A stretch of 64,000 nucleotides of DNA, from assembly GCF_000761485.1 (NCBI RefSeq), contig NZ_JPMX01000119.1, forward strand, positions 1 through 64,000, read 5' to 3'. The translations under genes were made by a program, and so were the position numbers. The stretch's first letter is position 1. The number at the start of each line of letters is the position of its first letter. Positions 57,900-64,000 of this stretch are shown one piece after another. Below the pieces are notes generated by a model that worked only from the letters and a program-made list of their open reading frames with translations, was not told the origin of the DNA and made no database searches. The stretch comes from Modestobacter caceresii (lineage in GTDB: Bacteria > Actinomycetota > Actinomycetes > Mycobacteriales > Geodermatophilaceae).

Positions 57900-58274
57900 A
57901 TGTCCGCCCCTGCCCCCGACACCGCCCTGGACCCCGCCGTCGCCACGCTGCTGAGCCGCGACCCCGCCGGCCTCGTCGCCGCCGTCGTGCAGCAGCACGA
58001 CACCGGCGAGGTGCTGATGGTCGCCTGGATGGACGACGAGGCGCTGCACCGCACGCTCACCACCGGCCGGGCCACCTACTGGTCGCGCAGCCGGGGCGAG
58101 TACTGGGTGAAGGGGGAGACCTCCGGCCACCGGCAGTGGGTGCGCGACGTGCGGCTGGACTGCGACGGCGACGCCCTGCTCCTGCTGGTCGACCAGGAGG
58201 GCCCGGCCTGCCACACTGGGGAGCGCAGCTGCTTCCACCGCCCGCTGCCGGCCACGACCGGGATGCCGGCATGA
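57900..58274 (+). CDS. hisI: Phosphoribosyl-AMP cyclohydrolase HisI
   Basis: 124 residues, cyclohydrolase domain only. It opens the adenine ring of PR-AMP in histidine synthesis. Seen: [48 protein letters not shown] with metal-binding residues, and the zinc Cys segment [15 protein letters not shown] 57900 follows a -10-like GACGAT. The stop overlaps trpE as ATGA, directly coupling a his gene to the trp genes. Confidence 0.96.
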   Translation: MSAPAPDTALDPAVATLLSRDPAGLVAAVVQQHDTGEVLMVAWMDDEALHRTLTTGRATYWSRSRGEYWVKGETSGHRQWVRDVRLDCDGDALLLLVDQEGPACHTGERSCFHRPLPATTGMPA

Positions 58275-59776
58275 GCCTGCAGCTGGGCCGCACCAGCCCG
58301 ACCCGCGCCGAGTTCGCGCACCTGGACGCGCCCGTCGTCCCGGTCACCCGCCGGCTGCTGGCCGACAGCGAGACCGCCGTGGGCATCTACCGCAAGCTGG
58401 CCGGCAACCGGCCGGGCACCGTGCTCCTGGAGTCCGCCGAGCAGGGCAAGCAGTGGTCCCGGTTCAGCTTCGTCGGCGTGCGCAGCGCCGGCGTGCTCAC
58501 CGAGGCCGACGGGACGACGGCCTGGCTCGGCGACCCGCTGCCCGGGCTCACCGACGACCTGCCCGTCGACCCGCTGGCCGCCGTCCGCACCCTGGCCCGC
58601 CGGCTCCGCTCGCCGCGCACACCCGGCCTGCCGCCGCTGACCGGCGGGCTGGTGGGCTACCTGGGCTACGACGTCGTCCGGCGGCTCGAGCGGCTGCCGC
58701 AGACCGCCGTCGACGACCTGGGCATGCCCGAGCTGGCGCTCATGCTCGTCACCGACCTGGCGGTGCTGGACCACAGCGACGGCACCGTGCTGCTCATCGC
58801 CAACGTGCTGGGCGGGGCGCCCGGCGGCTACGACGACGCGGTCGCCCGGCTCGACGCGATGGCCGCGGACCTGGCCGAGGCCGCACCCCCGGGGGTCGCG
58901 ACGGTCGAGACCGCCGACGCGCCGCCGGTGACCAGCAACATGGGGCCGGGGGAGTACGAGGCCGGCGTCGAGCGGGTGCGCGAGCACGTCCGCGCCGGCG
59001 ACGTCTTCCAGACCGTGCTCGCCCAGCGCTTCGAGCTGGCCACCGACGTCGACGCCCTGGACCTCTACCGGGTGCTGCGGGCCACCAATCCCTCGCCGTA
59101 CATGTACCTGCTGCGCTTCGCCGGGCGGCAGTCGCCGTTCGACGTGGTCGGCTCCTCCCCGGAGGCGCTGGTCACCGTGACCGGGAGCCGGGCCGTGGTG
59201 CACCCGCCGGCCGGCACCCGTCCGCGCGGCGCCACCCCGGAGGACGACGTCCGGCTCACCGAGGAGCTGCTGGCCGACCCCAAGGAACGCGCCGAGCACG
59301 TGATGCTGGTCGACCTGGCCCGCAACGACCTGGGCCGGGTGAGCGAGCCGGGCACCGTCGAGGTCGCCGACTTCATGCGGGTCGAGCGGTACAGCCACGT
59401 CATGCACCTGGTCTCCACCGTGGCCGGTCAGGTGACCGCCGACCGGGACGCGCTGGACGTGTTCGACGCGACCTTCCCCGCCGGCACCGTCTCCGGGGCG
59501 CCCAAGCCGCGGGCGATGGAGGTCATCGAGTCCCTGGAGCCCACCCGCCGGGCGCTCTACGCCGGCACGGTCGGCTACGTCGACGCCAGCGGTGACATGG
59601 ACATGGCCATCGCCATCCGCACCGCGGTGCTGCACGACGGCCGCGCCTACGTGCAGGCCGGCGCCGGCGTCGTGGCCGACAGCGACCCGGCCAGCGAGGA
59701 GGCGGAGACCCGGCACAAGGCCCGCGCCGTGCTGTCGGCGATCGCCACCGCGGAGGGGCTGCGGGAGCTCCGGTGA
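58271..59776 (+). CDS. trpE: Anthranilate synthase component I TrpE
   Basis: 501 residues. It makes anthranilate from chorismate with ammonia from TrpG, which is not in this window. Seen: the feedback-site [92 protein letters not shown] and [13 protein letters not shown]. The longer frame upstream is a hisI shadow. Both ends overlap neighbours. No leader peptide is seen; the hisI coupling takes that place. Confidence 0.97.
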   Translation: MSLQLGRTSPTRAEFAHLDAPVVPVTRRLLADSETAVGIYRKLAGNRPGTVLLESAEQGKQWSRFSFVGVRSAGVLTEADGTTAWLGDPLPGLTDDLPVDPLAAVRTLARRLRSPRTPGLPPLTGGLVGYLGYDVVRRLERLPQTAVDDLGMPELALMLVTDLAVLDHSDGTVLLIANVLGGAPGGYDDAVARLDAMAADLAEAAPPGVATVETADAPPVTSNMGPGEYEAGVERVREHVRAGDVFQTVLAQRFELATDVDALDLYRVLRATNPSPYMYLLRFAGRQSPFDVVGSSPEALVTVTGSRAVVHPPAGTRPRGATPEDDVRLTEELLADPKERAEHVMLVDLARNDLGRVSEPGTVEVADFMRVERYSHVMHLVSTVAGQVTADRDALDVFDATFPAGTVSGAPKPRAMEVIESLEPTRRALYAGTVGYVDASGDMDMAIAIRTAVLHDGRAYVQAGAGVVADSDPASEEAETRHKARAVLSAIATAEGLRELR

Positions 59777-60432
59777 GCCACCCCGCGCCCCCGGTCCCGC
59801 CTCCGGCCACCACCCGGGGCCGGCGGGAGCTCACCGTCGCGGTCCTGTTGTGCGCGCTCTCCGGTGGGCTGGCGCTGTCGGCGTCCGGCGAGCCGTGGGC
59901 CGACGTCACGGTCGTGCGCGAACCGCCGCTGCCGCCGACGGCGCAGGTGCTGACCGGCAGCCAGGCCGCACCGCTGGTCGCCGCGTGCGGGCTGCTGCTG
60001 CTCGCTGCCGCGGTCGCGGTCATCGCCGTCCGCGGCGTCGGCCGGATGGTGGTCGGCCTGCTGGTCGCGGTGGCCGGTGGCGTGCTCGGGTGGTCGGGGC
60101 TGCGTGCGCTCACCGGCTCGCTCGACCTCGGCGGTGCCGACGTGACGTCGGGGGTCGGGCTGGGGCAGGCCCAGGTGACCACCGACCCCGTGGCCACCTG
60201 GCCCGCGGTGGCCCTGGTCGCCGGTGTGCTCGGCGTGCTGGCCGGGGCCCTGGTGGTGCTGCGCGGCCGGGACTGGCCGGGCATGGGGCGTCGCTACGAG
60301 CGCACCGGGCAGCCGGCGGGGGCGACGGCAGCGCCCGCCCGGCCGGCTCGTCCCGCTCGTCCGGAGACCGACGAGGACCGGCACCAGGCGGCCTGGAAGG
60401 CCCTGGACCGCGGAGACGACCCGACCGCGTGA
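59773..60432 (+). CDS. Trp biosynthesis-associated membrane protein (TIGR02234-type)
   Basis: 219 residues. Four hydrophobic segments: about 22-38, 66-86, 90-108 and 140-165. SASGEPWADVTVV after the first and a Gly-rich third segment are typical of the actinobacterial Trp_oprn_chp family, always found between trpE and trpC. The role is unknown. A charged C-terminal tail (PETDEDRHQAAWKALDRGDD) is the family's usual ending. GTGA overlap with trpE. Confidence 0.88.
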   Translation: MSHPAPPVPPPATTRGRRELTVAVLLCALSGGLALSASGEPWADVTVVREPPLPPTAQVLTGSQAAPLVAACGLLLLAAAVAVIAVRGVGRMVVGLLVAVAGGVLGWSGLRALTGSLDLGGADVTSGVGLGQAQVTTDPVATWPAVALVAGVLGVLAGALVVLRGRDWPGMGRRYERTGQPAGATAAPARPARPARPETDEDRHQAAWKALDRGDDPTA

Positions 60433-60624
60433 GGGCGGGGTCCTCGTCCTCACCGCGCGGCCCTGCCCCGGGCCCGCCCGCCGCTTCTTACACCCGGGCC
60501 GTCCGGGCGGTCTGCACCGGCCCCCGGGAGGGAACCGGTCCTGGCCCGTCTCTAGAGTGATCCGCGCGGTCCGAGTGGTGGGGGCCGGTCCGGTGCCACA
60601 TCCTGAGAGGTCCGAGGAGGGGTC
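60433..60624 (+). promoter_or_regulatory. Upstream region of trpC with a promoter
   Basis: 192 nt. TAGAGT at 60553-60558 is a good -10, placing transcription start near 60565 with a 60-nt leader. GAGGAGGGG (60614-60622) is a strong ribosome site. GC-rich inverted repeats around CGGGCCC are present near 60475, but no Trp-codon leader ORF or terminator/antiterminator pair is evident. Confidence 0.5.
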
Positions 60625-61434
60625 ATGAGCGTCCTCGACGAGATCGTCGCCGGTGTCCGGGAGGACGTCGCTGCCCGTCAGGCCACCACCCCGCTGACCG
60701 AGGTGCAGGCCGCGGCCCGCGATGCCCGGCCCGCTCTGGACGCCCTCGCCGCCCTCCGGGCCCCGGGCGTCGGTGTCATCGCCGAGGTCAAGCGGCGCAG
60801 CCCGAGCAAGGGCGACCTCGCTGCCATCGCCGACCCGGCCGCGCTCGCCGCGCAGTACGCCGCCGGCGGCGCCCGGGCGATCAGCGTGCTGACCGAGGGC
60901 CGCCGGTTCGGCGGGTCGCACGCCGACCTGGCCGCCGTCCGGGCCGCCGTCGACGTCCCGGTGCTCAACAAGGACTTCGTGATCAGCAGCTACCAGGTGC
61001 ACGAGGCCCGGGCGCACGGGGCAGACCTGGTCCTGCTCATCGTGGCCGCGCTCGACCAGCCGGTGCTCATCGGCCTGCTCGAGCGGATCGAGTCCCTCGG
61101 CATGACCGCCCTGGTCGAGGTGCACAGCGAGGCCGAGGCTGACCGCGCGCTCGCCGCAGGTGCCTCGGTGATCGGCGTCAACGCCCGCGACCTCACCACG
61201 CTGTCGGTCGACCGCTCCACCTTCGAGCGGATCGCCCCGGGCCTGCCCAGCGAGGTCGTCAAGATCGCCGAGTCCGGGGTGCGCGGCCCGCACGACCTGA
61301 TCAGCTACGCCGGCGCGGGCGCCGACGCGGTGCTGGTGGGGGAGGGCCTGGTCACCGCCGGCGACCCGCGGCAGGCGGTCGCCGACCTGGTCACCGCCGG
61401 CTCCCACCCGGCGACCCCGCGCACCACCCGCTAG
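60625..61434 (+). CDS. trpC: Indole-3-glycerol phosphate synthase TrpC
   Basis: 269 residues. It closes CdRP to indole glycerol phosphate. TIM-barrel motifs: [15 protein letters not shown] with two key lysines, [70 protein letters not shown] and VLVGEGLV. It has no fused TrpF domain. A strong GAGGAGGGG ribosome site precedes ATG 60625. Confidence 0.97.
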   Translation: MSVLDEIVAGVREDVAARQATTPLTEVQAAARDARPALDALAALRAPGVGVIAEVKRRSPSKGDLAAIADPAALAAQYAAGGARAISVLTEGRRFGGSHADLAAVRAAVDVPVLNKDFVISSYQVHEARAHGADLVLLIVAALDQPVLIGLLERIESLGMTALVEVHSEAEADRALAAGASVIGVNARDLTTLSVDRSTFERIAPGLPSEVVKIAESGVRGPHDLISYAGAGADAVLVGEGLVTAGDPRQAVADLVTAGSHPATPRTTR

Positions 61435-61496
61435 TAAGGCCTCGCTGCAGGGGCCCGCCGCGAGCCTGCGAGTGGTGGGGAGCAGGGAGGTCCTTA
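61435..61496 (+). terminator. Hairpin with 25-bp repeat core between trpC and trpB
   Basis: Arms TAAGGCCTCGCTGC (61435-61448) and GCAGGGAGGTCCTTA (61482-61496) pair with one bulge and one mismatch; inner CCCGCCGC and GTGGTGGG pair with two G.U. The repeat core is 61448-61472. The right arm ends on the first two bases of the trpB -10, so hairpin and promoter are physically linked. Confidence 0.65.
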
Positions 61497-61500
61497 GGCT
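61495..61500 (+). promoter_or_regulatory. Predicted leaderless -10 of trpB
   Basis: TAGGCT, six nt before ATG 61507, with no Shine-Dalgarno sequence between. Confidence 0.6.
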
Positions 61501-61506
61501 GGGCGC

Positions 61507-62901
<1,395 letters not shown>

Positions 62902-62974
62902 GCGAGCGTGCGAGCGAACCGATGAGCGCAGCAGCTCCGCGAACGCGGCCGACGAGCGCCGGCGAGGAGGACTC
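62902..62974 (+). repeat. 73-nt intergenic element between trpB and trpA (copy 2)
   Basis: It fills exactly the gap between the trpB stop (GTGA at 62898-62901) and the trpA start (GTGA at 62975-62978), period 77 bp. It matches the murE-murF copy at 59 of 73 positions without gaps. The flanking direct repeat is GTGAGCG (62898-62904, 62975-62981). GAGGAGG near its 3' end serves as the trpA ribosome site. Confidence 0.8.
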
Positions 62975-63775
62975 GTGAGCGCACTGCAGGAGCGCATCTC
63001 CGCGGCGCGGTCCGACGGGCGGGCGGCGTTGATCGCCTACCTGCCGGTCGGGTACCCCGACGTCGACACCTCGATCGCGGCGATGGTCGCAGCGGTCGAG
63101 GGTGGGGCGGACATCGTGGAGATCGGCGTGCCCTACTCCGACCCGGGGATGGACGGGCCGGTGATCCAGGAGGCCGTCGACGTCGCCGTCCGGGCCGGGG
63201 TCGGCATGGCCGACGTGCTGCGTGCCGTGACCGCGGTCGCCGCCGCCGGTGCCGTGCCGGTGGTGATGAGCTACTGGAACCCGATCGAGCGCTACGGGGT
63301 CGACCGGTTCGCCGACGACCTGGCCGCGGCCGGTGGCGCGGGCGCGATCACCCCCGACCTCATCCCCGACGAGGCCGGCGCGTGGCTGGCCGCCAGCGAC
63401 CGGGTCGGCCTGGACCGGGTCTTCCTGGTCGCGCCGTCGTCCACCGACGCCCGGCTCGCCGCCACCGTCGCCGCCTGCCGCGGCTTCGTCTACGCCGCCT
63501 CCACGATGGGCGTCACCGGCAGCCGGGCCACCGTCGGGGACGCCGCGGAACGACTGGTCGCCCGCACCCGTGCCGCCGCCGGCGGGCCGCCGGTGTGCGT
63601 CGGCCTGGGGGTCTCCACCGGCGACCAGGCGGCCGAGGTCGCCGGGTTCGCCGACGGGGTGATCGTCGGGTCGGCCTACGTGCGGCGGCTGCTCGACGGG
63701 CACGGCGCCGACGGCGTGCGTTCACTGTCCGCCGAGCTCGCCGAGGGCGTCCGGCGTGCGAAGGTGCAGGCATGA
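62975..63775 (+). CDS. trpA: Tryptophan synthase alpha subunit TrpA
   Basis: 266 residues from GTG 62975. It cleaves indole glycerol phosphate and channels indole to TrpB. Catalytic Glu49 (DIVEIGVPYSDP) and Asp60 (GMDGPVIQ) fall at the same positions as in the Salmonella enzyme. LIAYLPVGYPD, MSYWNPIERYGVD and CVGLGVSTGDQA are further motifs. The frame is open upstream through the repeat element, but that part is not TrpA-like. The stop overlaps lgt as ATGA. Confidence 0.97.
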   Translation: MSALQERISAARSDGRAALIAYLPVGYPDVDTSIAAMVAAVEGGADIVEIGVPYSDPGMDGPVIQEAVDVAVRAGVGMADVLRAVTAVAAAGAVPVVMSYWNPIERYGVDRFADDLAAAGGAGAITPDLIPDEAGAWLAASDRVGLDRVFLVAPSSTDARLAATVAACRGFVYAASTMGVTGSRATVGDAAERLVARTRAAAGGPPVCVGLGVSTGDQAAEVAGFADGVIVGSAYVRRLLDGHGADGVRSLSAELAEGVRRAKVQA

Positions 63776-64000
63776 CGCTGCTGGCGGACGCCTCCGTCCT
63801 CGCCGCGATCCCCAGCCCCACCCAGGGGGTGTGGGAGATCGGGCCGTTCCCGCTGCGCGCCTACGCGCTGTGCATCATCGCCGGCATCGTGCTGGCCTGC
63901 TGGCTGGGTGAGCGCCGCTGGGTGGCGCGCGGTGGCGCCCCCGGCGACGTGCTGGACATCGCCGTGTGGGCGGTGCCCTTCGGCATCGTCGGCGGTCGCA
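63772..64000 (+). CDS. lgt: Prolipoprotein diacylglyceryl transferase Lgt, 5' part (cut by window edge)
   Basis: 76 residues visible, no stop. MTLLADASVLAAIPSPTQGV is followed by WEIGPFPLRAYALCIIAGIV and an open second helix ending FGIVGGR at the edge, the standard Lgt N terminus in which the conserved Gly-Gly-Arg precedes the active-site region. Lgt attaches diacylglycerol to the lipobox Cys; LspA, encoded at 33.5 kb, acts next. ATGA overlap with trpA is typical of actinobacteria. Confidence 0.93.
   Translation, partial: MTLLADASVLAAIPSPTQGVWEIGPFPLRAYALCIIAGIVLACWLGERRWVARGGAPGDVLDIAVWAVPFGIVGGR

Noticed and set aside
60433-60624. Classical trp attenuator with Trp-rich leader peptide before trpC
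   Set aside because: No short ORF with Trp codons and no competing terminator/antiterminator stems were found.

Overview
This 64 kb window is a chromosomal segment of a high-GC actinobacterium, very probably from the Geodermatophilaceae (Blastococcus, Geodermatophilus or Modestobacter type). That placement is inferred from gene content and order plus very high GC, not from a database match. The gene content is core and vertical in character: the division and cell wall (dcw) cluster, dnaE1, ileS, most of the histidine pathway and the tryptophan branch up to lgt. I see no tRNA, rRNA, CRISPR array, transposase, integrase or phage gene. Almost all long open frames opposite the genes listed are antisense shadows caused by the GC bias.

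Layout. 1-5.8 kb (minus): a MoxR / DUF58 / transglutaminase operon followed by a divergent ribose-phosphate pyrophosphokinase homologue. 6.0-26.7 kb (plus): mraZ, rsmH, ftsL, ftsI, murE, murF, mraY, murD, ftsW, murG, murC, ftsQ, ftsZ, pgeF, yggS, sepF, yggT, divIVA, closed by a 27-bp-arm terminator facing ileS. 26.8-36.1 kb: ileS (minus), a K+/H+ antiporter, malate:quinone oxidoreductase (minus), lspA, an RluD-type pseudouridine synthase and a CPBP protease. 36.2-39.7 kb: dnaE1. 39.8-50.4 kb: hisD-hisC-hisB-small membrane protein-hisH, then a minus-strand block (SDR, nitroreductase, DinB/maleylpyruvate-isomerase-like protein), an AraC-type regulator, then priA-ridA-hisF. 50.4-57.8 kb: a second DinB-like protein, a heterodimeric ABC exporter, an FAD dehydrogenase and small membrane proteins. 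57.9-64 kb: hisI-trpE-Trp-associated membrane protein-trpC-trpB-trpA-lgt (lgt cut by the window edge).

How it fits together. The dcw cluster supplies lipid II synthesis (MurE carries the DNPR motif expected for meso-diaminopimelate ligases), septal synthases (FtsI/FtsW), the Z ring and its actinobacterial anchor SepF, and the polar organiser DivIVA. The his and trp pathways are interlocked: the HisA position is filled by a PriA-type isomerase, no trpF lies among the trp genes here, and hisI overlaps trpE.

Non-coding signals are the most interesting layer. (1) Two copies of a 73/77-bp element sit exactly at the murE/murF and trpB/trpA junctions. Removing 77 bp from either restores the 4-nt start/stop overlap seen at 15 other gene junctions here. 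(2) A 25-bp core repeat occurs five times in intergenic hairpins. (3) At least twelve genes have an A/T-anchored -10 hexamer 6-8 nt before their start codon, which predicts leaderless mRNAs. (4) A predicted leaderless 5-codon upstream ORF overlaps the antiporter start by ATGA and sits on a 14-bp palindrome. (5) mraZ is preceded by three direct repeats at exact 10-bp spacing, the architecture of an MraZ operator.
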